This document shows, one piece after another, positions 47,028-58,335 of a stretch of DNA of 64,000 nt. Each line of letters starts with the position of its first letter. The stretch's first letter is position 1. The notes below the pieces were generated by a model. That model was not told the DNA's origin. It ran no database searches and was given only the letters and a program-made list of their open reading frames with translations. A program made the position numbers and the translations under genes. The DNA comes from Cherax quadricarinatus (lineage: Eukaryota; Arthropoda; Malacostraca; Decapoda; Parastacidae): the NCBI RefSeq assembly GCF_038502225.1, contig NW_027195410.1, positions 55,001 to 119,000 of the forward strand, in the 5' to 3' direction.

Positions 47028-49327
47028 TTACATTGCACGTAAATCCCATAAATCCCCCAACCTAAAACTCCGATAGCCCTCAGTAAAAGCATTCTCCCAA
47101 CTCCCTCCATAAATTTCCCTATTACGACACTTAGTTCTGTAAAATGTCGCAGCTAACACCTTTATCCTCTCATCCACGCCCACCTCCCTCATGGCCCATG
47201 ACGTATATATAAAATCCGTGACCAAATACGCCACTGCATTCTCCACCATCTTACTCACCCCACCTATATCCAAACTTAAAGCCCTCAACACCTGCAATCC
47301 TCCCCCACCCACTAACCTGAACACCTTTCCTAACCAGACCCGCACCACTTCTATACAGTCACAAAAATATACCGCATGCAAAATTGTCTCCATGCTTCCA
47401 CACGCTCTACATTCCCCTCCCTCCCTTATCCTCCTATTGAATAGGACAACCCCAGACGGCAAAATCCCATGTAAAAATCTAAACATTACCTCCCGAACAC
47501 CCGGTTTTACACGTAATTGTTTTAGACGCGTCCATATTTCGTTCCACGCATACATAGGGTATGCCCCTTCAACAGCAGCCACCACTGACCTACCTTCCAC
47601 TCCTTCGATGACCCGCAATTTAACACACGACGGATCCCTCACTGTCATTAATAACCTTAACATGGCCTCACCAACTATTAAATCCCTACCCCCCCCCCAC
47701 CACCGTTGCATATCGTTACGTACTCTCACAAGTCCACCTCCCCTCCCGCACCCCTCCCTTATATAACTTCGTTTTAGGTACACGCTCATCATCCTTTTTT
47801 CCAGAGGTAAAAGTCCCAGCCTTCCTCGACTGACCGGAAGTGTTAACACCGCTCTACTTAACCATTCGCAGCCCGATCCCCATATAAACCTAAAAACCCC
47901 ATGTTGTAAACGTTTCACCTCACGTCTCATCAATGGGTACATGACAACGACATGCCATATCTTGCTGTACAATAGCACGTTCGTCACTATTACTCTTTGA
48001 TGCAGCGTTAGTTGCGCCGCCCTCAAACCACCAAGTCTTTTCAATACTCCATTCACTATTCTCACCGAATTCACCTCTTGAGCCACCCGTGTATTTACCA
48101 CATAAATTATCCCACATATCATTAGTTGATCCACCACCTTCCACCCACCCCCTACCACCTCATCCCCATTTGTACTATCCCTGAAGTCTAGAAACTTAGT
48201 CTTCTCAACATTAATTTTCATACCTGAAGCCTCCCCAAACACATCCACCACCTTACCCACCCTAAGCAAATCCCCAATACCTCTCACCAAAACAGTCGTG
48301 TCATCCACATAACCTACGATACCAGCCCCCCCTACCCCCGGTCAGTACCCTCCCCACCTCCCGCAACACACCTCCGAATGGCCCTATAAAATGGATCCTG
48401 TATACACGCAAACAATATTTGTGATAGTGGGCAGCCTTGGCACAGTCCCCGTCGCATGTGTATTTTAACTCCTAGCCTCCCATTAACCTGCACCCTCATC
48501 GATGCCCCCTGATACAATAATTTTGCCCAAGATATTATTTCTTCCCCAAAACCTTGCCAACGCATAAACCTCCATAACCCTTCCCTTTCTACACTATCAT
48601 AAGCAGCCTTCCAATCTAACGCCAATACACCTCCATCACCCAACTCCCCCTGTTTCTCTATAAATTCTCGAATCATGCCATTCCCTTCATACATCGACCT
48701 TCCTGGCACCCCATATTGCCCTCTATCAATTACCTTGCCTATTACCCTCTTGATTCTGTTCCCTAATATTCTCGCAAACAACTTGTAATCTCCACACATA
48801 AGCGAAAGTGCCCGATAATCCATTACCGTTGACTGCTCCCCTTTCGGCACCAACACCACAACGGCCGTCCGTTGCTGCTCTCCCATTACCTCAGCCGCCT
48901 TAAGTATGTTAAACAGCCTTACTAAAAAAAACCTCAGAACCCCCCAATTCTTTACGTAGAAATCATTTGGCAGTCCGTCTATACCCGGCGCTTTTCCCAA
49001 ACTCACTCCTGACAACGCCTGCCAAATCTCACACTCCGTAATCGGCCCACCTAATGCCACCCGATCTTGACCATCAAGCTCACACTGCACATACTCTCCC
49101 ATTTCCCTTAATGCCACCTCACGGAAGCCCACACTTTGCGTATATGACTTAAACCAAGCATCTACATATCCACTCATACCCTCTGTCGTTACCAATGCTT
49201 GACCCGCTCTATACCCTTCCATCCCTACATGTACGTTCAACCCCATCATCTCCATCGTCATTCGCTGCCTGACCTCGGTGGAGTGCGGTTGTGCACGGCA
49301 CCCCTCTGCTGTTTTCAGGCGAGCTAC
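47028..49327 (-). pseudogene. ORF2 of copy A, RT and C-terminal part
   Basis: Minus strand from about 49327. RT: SLGKAPGIDGLPNDFYVKNW, VVVLVPKGEQSTVMDYRALS, VIDRGQYGVPGRSMYEGNGM, VLALDWKAAYDSVEREGLWR (catalytic Asp), RRGLCQGCPLSQILFACIQD, then after a frameshift in a G-rich stretch near 48320, YVDDTTVLVR (catalytic Asp pair). The C-terminal domain has SRAVLTLPVSRGRLGLLPLE, FLHGILPSGVVLFNRR, a Cys/His motif CRACGSMETILHAVYFC and YRSFRLGDLWDL at the end. Apart from the one frameshift it is open. The upstream portion of the same ORF is at 55.0-55.9 kb beyond copy B. Confidence 0.85.
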
Positions 49328-49381
49328 CTCAGTTCGTCACAACCATTGAGAAGTGAGGACGTGCGCTGCTCATTTACCAAC

Positions 49382-50629
49382 ATGGCGCTGCAGAGCTACA
49401 GGCGCATCAACACTGTTTGCGTTGAGTTGACCCGTGGGGCTGTCACTGGAGCCACGATGGACTTGTTACTACCGGCGATTATCCGTGATACCTACGGTAT
49501 CGCTAATGAAGAGATATGTGGTGTAGCACTTAATGGGACGACACGGATCTTCGTTAAAATGACGTCAGCAAATGTTTATGAAGCGGTGGTGGATAAGTAT
49601 CAAGAGACCATTATAGCCGTCAATTCAGCTGTATCAGTACGTCTACATGATGTATCACGACACTACACATGGGTTAAAATAAGGAATGTGCCTTTTGAGG
49701 CGAATGAATTTGTTATAAAAGATGAACTACGTAATTATGGTACGGTTCATATGGCCTCTGCAGGTCGGTGGGCCGCTGGACCTTATGCTGGAAGTTTGGA
49801 GGGAACATATTCAGTCAAAATGACCTTACGCCATCCCATACCGTCCTATATTATGTTGCAAGCATTTCGAACTCAAGTATATGTAACATATGCGGGGCAA
49901 CGTCGTACGTGTCGGCTGTGTGGATCGTATGACCACATAGCGGCACAGTGTGGTAAGCGTCGTGGGAATCTCCAAATATCGCAACAGCAACAACCGGAAG
50001 AGGTCGAGGAAGTGGAGGGACGAGAACAGTCTTATGCTCACCCGTCTCGACAACGGACATCTTGGAGTGAAGAGGTAGAAAAAGCGCAGGAGAATGCTTT
50101 GGAGGATGCAAAACAGCGAGAAGAATCACCATCACTGGATATAAATAAAGTATTTGAAGAGACTCTGCCCACTATGGGGGACGAGGATGTAGCGGCGTCT
50201 TTAGTGAAGGCACTGGATGTATTGTTAGACGAGTCGATCGTCAACCGTGTGGAGGAACCAGGTGCAAATTTGGGATCGGTTGAGCATCATGGTGAGGCGA
50301 CGGATGAAAGCATTGAGTCTGGGGTGTCGCATGGTATGATGGTAAATATAGCAGAAGTGGAGGTGCATCATGATAGTACTAAAGAAATCCCAATGCAGGT
50401 GGAGGGTAGGACGCGAAAGCGAACTGCGACCCCACCAGACTCAGACGACGTGCTTACTCCTGCCCAAAGGCCAGGGAAAAAGTCTTGGGCGGATGTACAG
50501 AGGAAAGGGAACAGTGAATCCACGAAACAAGAGTTTATCAAGGTGATTCCCAAAAAAGGGGAGAGGGATAGAGGTGTAAAATGTATAAGTGAAAAGTCTA
50601 TACCTAGAACCAAAGGAAAATCCCATTAA
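49382..50629 (+). CDS. ORF1 of LINE copy B
   Basis: ATG at 49382 (MALQSYRRINTVCVELTRGA), 415 codons to TAA 50627-50629; the frame is also open upstream, but homology with copies A and C starts at this Met. The N-terminal half is conserved (DTYGIANEEICGVALNGTTR, VRLHDVSRHYTWVKIRNVPF, an RRM-like fold judging by the alternating pattern). CRLCGSYDHIAAQC is a CCHC knuckle, followed by an acidic low-complexity tail and a basic terminus (RKRTATPPDSDDVLTPAQRP, GKKSWADV). Binds the element's RNA. Intact. ORF2 follows in the -1 frame with almost no spacing. Confidence 0.85.
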   Translation: MALQSYRRINTVCVELTRGAVTGATMDLLLPAIIRDTYGIANEEICGVALNGTTRIFVKMTSANVYEAVVDKYQETIIAVNSAVSVRLHDVSRHYTWVKIRNVPFEANEFVIKDELRNYGTVHMASAGRWAAGPYAGSLEGTYSVKMTLRHPIPSYIMLQAFRTQVYVTYAGQRRTCRLCGSYDHIAAQCGKRRGNLQISQQQQPEEVEEVEGREQSYAHPSRQRTSWSEEVEKAQENALEDAKQREESPSLDINKVFEETLPTMGDEDVAASLVKALDVLLDESIVNRVEEPGANLGSVEHHGEATDESIESGVSHGMMVNIAEVEVHHDSTKEIPMQVEGRTRKRTATPPDSDDVLTPAQRPGKKSWADVQRKGNSESTKQEFIKVIPKKGERDRGVKCISEKSIPRTKGKSH

Positions 50630-50630
50630 T

Positions 50631-53600
50631 TGACTTTAAGGTTTTGACAATAAATATTAACGGTTTGAGATCTGAGCGGAAGCGAAAGTGGTTTAATGAA
50701 TTTTTGGTGCGTCTAGATGTGGATGTGGTATTTATCCAAGAACACAATTACAGAATTGGATATGAGTTAGAATTAGATGGTTACGATGTGTATATGGAAT
50801 ATGCGACGAGGTTAAAAGGAGGCGTCGCCATTCTGGTAAAGGAAAATAGCCCGTTTGTAGTACGCCATAGTGAAAGGGGGGAGGGGAGAGTGATTAGGGT
50901 GGATGGTTTATGGGGTAGAGTACATATAAGTTTTGTAGGTGTATATGGGCCGGCCGAGGGAGATGTACGACTTAAAACTCATTTTGTACAAGATGTATTA
51001 GTATATCATCTACGTAGTTTACCAAATGTAGCGATAATAGGGGGAGACTGGAATTGTGTAATACGACGAAAAGATGTGGAGCCTCGAGGAGCGGGTTGTT
51101 GCTTGGGGTTCCTGGGAGATTTATTGACGAGTGTGGGTTTAATGGATGTGTGTGGGGGGGGGGTGGCAATGTGGAGCATACTTTCATTAGACGAGATTAT
51201 GCGGCGAGATTAGATAGAATGTACGTGTCTAGTGCGGTTACAGTGCGGAGAGTGAGTGTGATAAATGTGTTTTTTTCGGATCATAGAGGAGTTGTAATGG
51301 ATGTAGATATTGAGGGTGTGCCTAGAAGGGGTCCGTCATTTTGGAAATTAAATGTAAAGTTATTGAAGAGAGAGGAAAGTCGTTTGTCTTTTGGGCATAT
51401 GTGGGAACGCCTTGTGGTTGAAGCACCTGGAGATGTGGCTTTGGTTAATTGGTGGGAAATGATAGCCAAAAAGCGAATTAAGGAATTTTATATTAGTCAG
51501 GGAGTGAGATATAATCAGTTACAGTATGGTTTCCAACGATATTTAGAGGGGCAGTTGCGCGACTGCTATGTACAAGCGAATGCTAATTATCCTGTTACAG
51601 AAATTGAACGAATTAAGGAGCAACTACGAAATTTACAAAACGAAAGGTTTGATGGGGAAAGGCTTAAGGGTGGAATCGAAGAGGTTTTGTGGGGAGATCG
51701 GCCGTCGGCGTGTGTGTTGAGGAATCAACACAGACGTCGCAAAGCAATGGAGTTAATGGGGTTGAATGTCCAGGTAGGTATGCAGGGGTATAGAGTGAAT
51801 CAGGTGTTGACGACGACGGAGGGTATGAGTGGGTATATTGATGCTTGGGTTAAATTGAAAACGCAAAGTGTTGGAATAAGTGAAATTGCATTGCAGTCAA
51901 TCGGTAGGTTTGTGCGTTGTGAGCTGGAGGAGCATGATCGTTTGATGTTGGGAGGGCCGATAACGGAGTGTGAGACTTGGGAGGCTTTATCTGGGGCGCA
52001 ATTGGGTAAGGCGCCAGGAATAGATGGGTTGCCCAGCGACTTTTATATTCAAAATTGGAACGTTTTAAAGGGGTTTTTGGTACGTTTATTCAATATCATG
52101 AAGCGGGATGGGGTTTTAGGGGAACAACAAAGGTTGGCTGTGGTCGTCCTAGTTCCTAAAGGCGAGCCATTAACGGTTAAAGATTATCGTGCAATCTCGT
52201 TATTATGTGGGGACTATAAAATTTTTGGAAGGATCTTGGCCAACAGAATAAAAAAAGTCCTGGGCAAAGTGATTGACAAGGGACAATATGGGGTGCCGGG
52301 CAGGTCTATGTATGAAGGTCACGGTATGATTAGAAGTTTTATTGAAGAAAGAGTAAGATTGGGAGGGGGGGGGTATTGGCTATAGATTGGGAGGCGGCAT
52401 ATGATAGTGTGGAACGGGAGACGTTATGGAAGATAATGAGATGGCAGGGGTTTGGGGCGGAAATTATATCATGGGCCAAATTAATGTATCAAGAGGCATC
52501 TTTGCGTGTGCAGGTGAATGGGAGGTTGGGAGATCGGATTCAGATGGGAAGGGGTTTGCGTCAAGGTTGTCCCCTTTCACAAATTTTTTTTGCTTGTTTT
52601 CAAGATCCCTTTTATAGAGGGATAAGGGTTTTATTGGAAGCAAATGGGATGGGTAATGTAAGGGGTGGGGGAGCGGGCATTGTTGGATATGTCGACGACA
52701 CGACGATTTTGGTGAGAGAAAACATGGATTTGATTCGGGTAGAAAAGTTAGTGAAAGTTTTTGAAAAGGCTACTGGCATGACGATCAACATGGGGAAAAC
52801 AAAGTATATGAATCTTGGAAAAGGGTCGCGTGAGGAAGGAATGGTAGCTGAAAGGTGGGAAAGGGTGGACCAAATAAAGATATGTGGGATCGTTTATGTA
52901 AATGATATCAAGTCAGCACAACAAATAAATTCCGTGCGTATCGTTGATAGTGTTCTGAAGCGTCTTAGTGGGTTAAGAGCTGCTAATTTAAGTTTGCAAC
53001 AAAGGGTGATAACAACGAATGTGCTATTATATAGTAAACTATGGCATGTTACGGTAATATTTCCGATACTTCGTTGTGAATTAAAAAGGTTACAAAAAAG
53101 TGTTTTTAGATTCATTTGGGGAACAGGGAGCGAATGGTTAAGTAGAGCGGTTGTCACACTCCCCGTTGGCCGTGGAGGGCTGGGTCTTATAGATGTCGAA
53201 AAGAGGATAATAAGTATGTATTTAAAACATAGTTATAAGCGGGAGGGGGGGGGGCGAAAGAAGACGGTCTTCATAGGATACATCAGGATATGCGACGGTG
53301 GTGGGGGGGTCGGGAGTTCATGATAGGTGAGGCAATGTTACGGGTCTTCATAAACGTGAGGGATCACTCACAAATTAAATTGAGAAATCTTGATAGGGCA
53401 GATGGTAAGGCTCTGGTAGCGGCGGTAGAAGGAGTTTATCCGATGTATGATTGGCATAATATTTGGGGGCGTTTAAATAAATTGCGTTTAAAACCTAAAG
53501 TCAGAGAAGTTATGTATAGATTTTTACATGGAATCTTGCCGTCAGGAATGGTTTTATTCTATAAGAGAATACGAGAGGATGGGGAATGCAAGGATTGTGG

Positions 53601-53970
53601 AGGATTGGCGACTATTTATCATACGGTATATTTTTGCGATTGTATTGAACTTATAAGGGTTTGGATGGGTAAGGTTTTAAGGTTAGTGGGGGGAGGGGGT
53701 TTGCAGGTTTTGAGGGTTTTAAGTTTAGATATAACTGGGGTGAATAAAAGGGTTGAGAATGCGATTGGGTATATGATTACGGATTATATATACATGATGT
53801 GGGCTATGAGGGAGGCGGACGTGCGTGCAAGAATTAATGCATTGGCAGCAACTTTTTATAGGACACAGTGTAGAAATAAAGGGGTGTATGGAGGGAGATG
53901 GGAGAGAGATTTTAGTGAGGGTTATCGAAATTTCACATTAAGGGATTTATGGGATTTGCAAAATGGGTAA
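50631..53970 (+). pseudogene. ORF2 of LINE copy B: endonuclease, RT, Cys/His motif
   Basis: Begins DFKVLTININGLRSERKRKW in the -1 frame right after the ORF1 stop. Endonuclease: VVFIQEHNYRIGYELELDGY (catalytic Glu), VAIIGGDWNCVIRRKDVEPR, SDHRGVVMDVDIEG. RT: LGKAPGIDGLPSDFYIQNWN, AIDWEAAYDSVERETLWKIM, GRGLRQGCPLSQIFFACFQD, YVDDTTILVRE. C-terminal: FLHGILPSGMVLFYKR, CKDCGGLATIYHTVYFC, FTLRDLWDLQNG. The frame breaks at three sites, each in a run of 9 or more G: about 51150, 52363 and 53248. Correcting only those gives one continuous ORF of about 1110 codons; whether the breaks are real cannot be decided here. Confidence 0.88.
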
Positions 53971-55022
53971 GGGGATACGACGGGCTATTTTCCTAGACTT
54001 GGGTGTGAGCATGGAGAGCTGTTTATATGGATGTATAATTGAGTTTTGATATCTAGAGGCAATAGGGTTATTGCCCCGAGGGTTTCAGGAACTACACAGT
54101 TATCATTTAGAAAGGTGTAGCACTACGATTGCATATTTTTATCATGTATAAATCATTTCAAGGACTTTATGATGAAAATTTTCAATGAGACTCAAATATG
54201 TTCATAGGAGTCTTTACTGTTTTTGATTCAATTGTAAGTGGTAAAAAGTGTTTCCTAGCATATAACAATTGGTTTTATTTTATGTTATATTTTATGCTGT
54301 GTTACAGTGTGCTTTACAGTAATATTATATTACATGTAACTAGTTTGCATTATTTTTCTTTGTTTTGCTGAGATGTAAAATATCACATCGTAGTTTTGTT
54401 TTGTTATATTGGATGTTTTTATAGTGAATTTTAGTATTATCCCGTTTCCTTCTTTGAATACTAAATACCTATGTATGTTAAGATCTCGTGATAATCGCCA
54501 ATATTAATGTTTTGAGTATCGTGGTGCTCTGTTAAGCACCTGAGATCTTAGAATTAGTCTTGCATACGTGTGTGTTGACAGGCAGAAACCTCACCTAGTA
54601 TGTGCCTGATGTAGTCTCATATAGTGTAATGTGTGTGCTTGTGTGTGTCATTGTGCGTGTTTGTTTGTTTTGTTTATCTCTGTTTTATTGTACAATCTTC
54701 ATAATTTTCAGTGTTTGATGTTTGGTAATATGTAACCTTGTTAGAGATGTTCTTTAACAAATAAAACAATACCACTGTAATGTATAGTGTTGTGTGTGAG
54801 TGTATTACCACTGTAATATACGGTGTTTGTGTGTGAGTGTATATTCACTGTAATATACGGTGTGGTGTGTGTGTGAGTGTGTATTACCACTGTACTGTAT
54901 GGTGTCGTTAATAGGTCTCGGGTTAAGTGCGATTCTAGTGCAGTAATCTTTTGTCGTGTATCTTTTTAATATATTTCTGTCATTTGTATCGCACTGTTTT
55001 AAATAAAATATAAAAAAAAAAA
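53971..55022 (+). other. 3' UTR of LINE copy B
   Basis: T/G-rich UTR with three to four copies of a ~45-bp tandem repeat at 54770-54905 (TATTACCACTGTAATATACG, GTGTTTGTGTGTGAG). Ends at the poly(A). Confidence 0.8.
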
Positions 55023-55903
55023 AAATCTTTGAAACCCATACTTTAACCGATTATCTTCCCTCCCACGACAAATATAATATTCTCTGATACGATTTTTAGC
55101 CACCGAATCCCACCAATTTATCAGTTCATCATCCCCCGGCGCCTCATCCACCAACCGTTCCCACAATTGCGCAAAAGACTGACGACATTCCTCACCCTGC
55201 AAAAGCTTCACATTTAACTTCCAATAACCTTGACCCCTTCTAGGCAATCCCTCCCATTCTAGGTCCACCATTACTCCTCTGTGATCCGAAAAAACCGCGT
55301 CCACCACACGCACTCTGCTCACTATTACTGTTCGGGGCACATACAATCGATCCAGTCTTGCCGCATATCCACGTCTAACAAAAGTATGTTCTACAACCCC
55401 ACCCCGTCCAACGTCCATTAACCCCACTCCATTTAATAATTCCCCCAAAATCCCCAAGCAATACCCTGCCCCTCTAGGTTCCACATCCTTACGCCTTATC
55501 ACACAATTCCAATCACCACCAATTACAGCTACACCCGGCAAAGCACGCAGACATCCTTCACAAATTTATTCTTAATACGCACATCTCCCTCTGCCGGACC
55601 ATACACACACACCAAACTCATCTGTACCCTACCCCACCACCCATCTACACGAATCACCCTCCCCTCCCCACCCTCACAATGCCTCACTACGAACGGGCTA
55701 GTTTCCCTTACCAGGATGGCAACTCCTCCTTTCAACCTTATCGCATGCTCCACATACACATTATACCCATTTACCTTCAACTCATAACCTGGTCTGTAGT
55801 TGTGTTCCTGCACGAACACCACGTCAACACTATTACGCACCAAATATTCACTAAACCATACACACTTTCTCTCTGATCTCATTCCATTAATGTTCAATGT
55901 CAT
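55023..55903 (-). pseudogene. ORF2 of copy A, endonuclease part
   Basis: Minus strand: CMTLNINGMRSERKCVWFSE from 55912 on, VVFVQEHNYRPGYELKVNGY (catalytic Glu), VYGPAEGDVRIKNKFVKDV; then a small deletion of about 10 nt near 55540 breaks the frame; then GVAVIGGDWNCVIRRKDVEP, RRGYAARLDRLYVPRTVIVS and VFSDHRGVMVDLEWEG (SDH catalytic motif). It ends at YGFQRF where copy B is inserted. The RT half is at 47.0-49.3 kb. Confidence 0.85.
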
Positions 55904-55914
55904 GCACTTGAAGC

Positions 55915-57152
55915 TTACAGAGTGGTTTTCCTTCTTGACCCTGGTACTGTCTTGCCACCAGATCGTTTCGTGACACCTCGGTTCCTCTCCCCCCCTTTAG
56001 AAACGCTCTTAACCAACTCCTGCCCCTTAGGGCCGCTGTGTCCTCTCTGCGTAACTTCCGCCCAGGACTTTTTGCCAGTGCGCTGAGCAGGCGTGATCAC
56101 GTCCTCGGAGTCAGATAGCGCAGCAGCGCGCTTCCGTGATGCTCCCTCTGCTTGCATCATGTCGTCTGATACATTGTCCCGGTGGACCTCCACCTCCACA
56201 GCTTGCATCAAAATATTCTTATCACACTGCGCAGACCTCAGATCCTGTTCCACGCCCGGATCCACAACAGACCCAAGAACTAGATCTGGACTCCCAACCT
56301 TCCCAATACTCTTGTCAGCCAATAACACATTTAAAGCCATGGCTAATGAGTCTTCCACATCGCTAGCACTCGCAGTCGGGGTGTCCTCTTCCAACACCTG
56401 AGCTGCGTTCAATGAAGGGGTGCCCCCCCCCTCGTCACACCTGCTGACTCCATCTCCTCCGCTCTCTCGACCTCCTCACTCCAGGACCCACCTTGTGTAG
56501 GCAGAGTCACATAAGGCAAATCCTCACTCTTCTCTATTGCTGTATGTCGTTGCCTTTGTTCCATGTTGCCACGCCTCCTTTCACACAGAGCCGCTAGGTG
56601 ATCATATGACCCACATAACCGACAGGTCCGGCGTTGCCCAGCATATGTCACAATCACCTGGGTACGAAATTCTGGCAGCACTACGTACGACGGAATAGGG
56701 TAACGTAACGTCATCTTCACAGAATACGTTCCTTCGAGTTTCCCTGCGTATGGCCCAGTGGCCCACTTCCCAACAGTGGCCATATGTACTGTACCATATT
56801 TGCCCATCGCAAGACGGATGTCAGAATCATCCGCCTCGAATGGCACATTTCTAATCTTAACCCAAGTGTAATGGCGAGAAACGTCGTGAAGTCGCACGGT
56901 CACAGAGGAGTTAACTGTCAAAGTAACCTCCTGGTACTTGTCTACCACCGCCTCATACACACTTGCCAAATTAAACTCGACAAAGATCCTCGTTGTGCCA
57001 TTCAGCGCTACTCCATATATCTCCTCGTCAGCAATACCATATGTATCTCGTATGATTGCAGGTAGTATCAGGTCCATAGAAGTTCCTGTCACAGCCCCAC
57101 GGATAAGCTCAACACAGACTGTGTTTATGCGTCTCCGGCTTGCCTGCGCCAT
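55915..57152 (-). pseudogene. ORF1 of copy A
   Basis: ATG at 57152: MAQASRRRINTVCVELIRGA, then DTYGIADEEIYGVALNGTTR, VKIRNVPFEADDSDIRLAMG and a CCHC knuckle CRLCGSYDHLAALC. A one-base shift in an 8-9-base G run (C run on plus, about 56426) separates this from the rest (AAQVLEEDTPTASASDVEDS to RKRAAALSDSEDVITPAQRT, GKKSWAEV). Stop at 55915. ORF2 starts in the -1 frame. Confidence 0.85.
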
Positions 57153-57239
57153 GCTGTGAAAATATAACTGCCACTAATCAACACCAGGGGGTAGCAGCAG
57201 CACACGTCCTCTCTACTCAAGGGCTGAGAGACGAAATGA

Positions 57240-57249
57240 TCGGAAGATT
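57240..57249. repeat. Target-site duplication of LINE copy A, right
   Basis: TCGGAAGATT, identical to 45927-45936. Confidence 0.85.
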
Positions 57250-58237
57250 GAACCATGAGCTGAGGTCAGAATAGAAATCTGAATCATGAGTGGTGTGCAA
57301 CAACATAAGAAAGACTGAGTCATACATATTCCATTTTTTATGGTCATTAAATCATAATCCTCATGTATATATTTTCCCTTCTGATGCCCAAGAGGCATCT
57401 ATCTGCTAAGCATGTGCCTATCCCTCCTTCCCTCCTTCATTACTTTTATATTCTCTCCATTTATTGTCAGCTACAAACTGGGAGAGTTTAATTATCAATT
57501 TATTCATGAAAAATGGCAAGTTAGTACGAACACAAATTAAAGTTTATCCAAAATTTCCGTAAGTACGATTCATGAGCGTCAAAAGTTCGAAAAAGATCTG
57601 AAAACTTTCTCCAGTTCGCGGAAACCTTCTTAATATAATTGTCCAGTTAAAAATTACCCAACCTAAAACCTAAGTAAAGTTTCCGATGAGAAAAACACAA
57701 AAGTATTCTAAAATGGATTTTTGAGTTACTGCACAAAGTCTGGCAATTTTTAACTACGTAAGTAAACCAATATAATATAGTAAGGCAATATATTATAACT
57801 ACACTTTACGCTAACAATTCTAAGCAGCTGCTAAGAAGAATAAACCAGTGCTGAAAGGTTGAAGACGATCAACGAGGCTTTCTAAAATTATCGCATGCAA
57901 ACCAGAATCTGGAATAGTGTATAAAACCGACAAGAGGCAACAGCACATGCCATTTTATCCACTGAAAGCGTTAAACCAATTTGATAAGACGTTCTGAAAT
58001 TATTTACGAGGGCCTCGGATAAAGTTAAAAGAAAAAAAAAGAACACGGTACGTAACATTGTGTTGGCTCTGGCATTACATAAAAGGAACAGTACTGTATT
58101 TAAGTTATCCCTCAACTCAGGAAATTTCAAGGCGCCATAATAACGCAGTTTTTCAACTTTGCACAAATTTCTTTCTCAGTTATTTTATATTTAATATTCT
58201 ACGCACTTCAAAAAAAGAATGCCCAGTTTGACTTAAT
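57250..58237. other. Unassigned spacer between LINE copies A and C
   Basis: Begins with more GAATCATGAG-type degenerate repeats (to about 57325), then AT-rich sequence with frames under 95 codons and no motif. Confidence 0.5.
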
Positions 58238-58249
58238 TTCAATAAAATT
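58238..58249. repeat. Target-site duplication of LINE copy C, left
   Basis: TTCAATAAAATT, identical to 63941-63952. Confidence 0.88.
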
Positions 58250-58335
58250 ATTCGTCTCTCAGCCATTGAGTAGAGAGGACGTGTTCTACACTGCTGCCCT
58301 CTATAGCTGTTCGGTGGCAGTTTCATTTTCTCAAC
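58250..58335 (+). promoter_or_regulatory. 5' UTR / putative internal promoter of copy C
   Basis: 86 bp shared with copy A (TCTCAGCC.TTGAGTAGAGAG, GACGTG, GGCAGTT.AT). Full-length LINEs need an internal promoter at the 5' end; the conservation between copies fits that, but no element such as an initiator was tested. Confidence 0.45.

Larger units (their letters stand above)
49328..55022 (+). mobile_element. L1/Tx1-like LINE copy B (plus), nested in copy A
   Basis: Starts near 49328 (TTCGTCACAACCATTGAG, like the 5' ends of A and C) and ends AATAAAATATAAA(A)n at 55004-55024. It sits in ORF2 of copy A between YGFQRF and the GDRPSA-equivalent region; roughly 60 codons of copy A are missing and I see no TSD, so insertion probably deleted target DNA. 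Confidence 0.85.
45937..57239 (-). mobile_element. L1/Tx1-like LINE copy A (minus), split by copy B
   Basis: 5' end at 57239 (starts like copy C: TTCGTCTCTCAGCC.TTGAG-TAGAGAGGACGTG), 3' poly(A) at 45937-45948 after AATAAAATATAAA. Flanked by the 10-bp TSD TCGGAAGATT. Copy B lies in its ORF2. The RT motifs and the C-terminal Cys/His motif suggest the L1/Tx1 group; exact clade not established. Confidence 0.88.
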
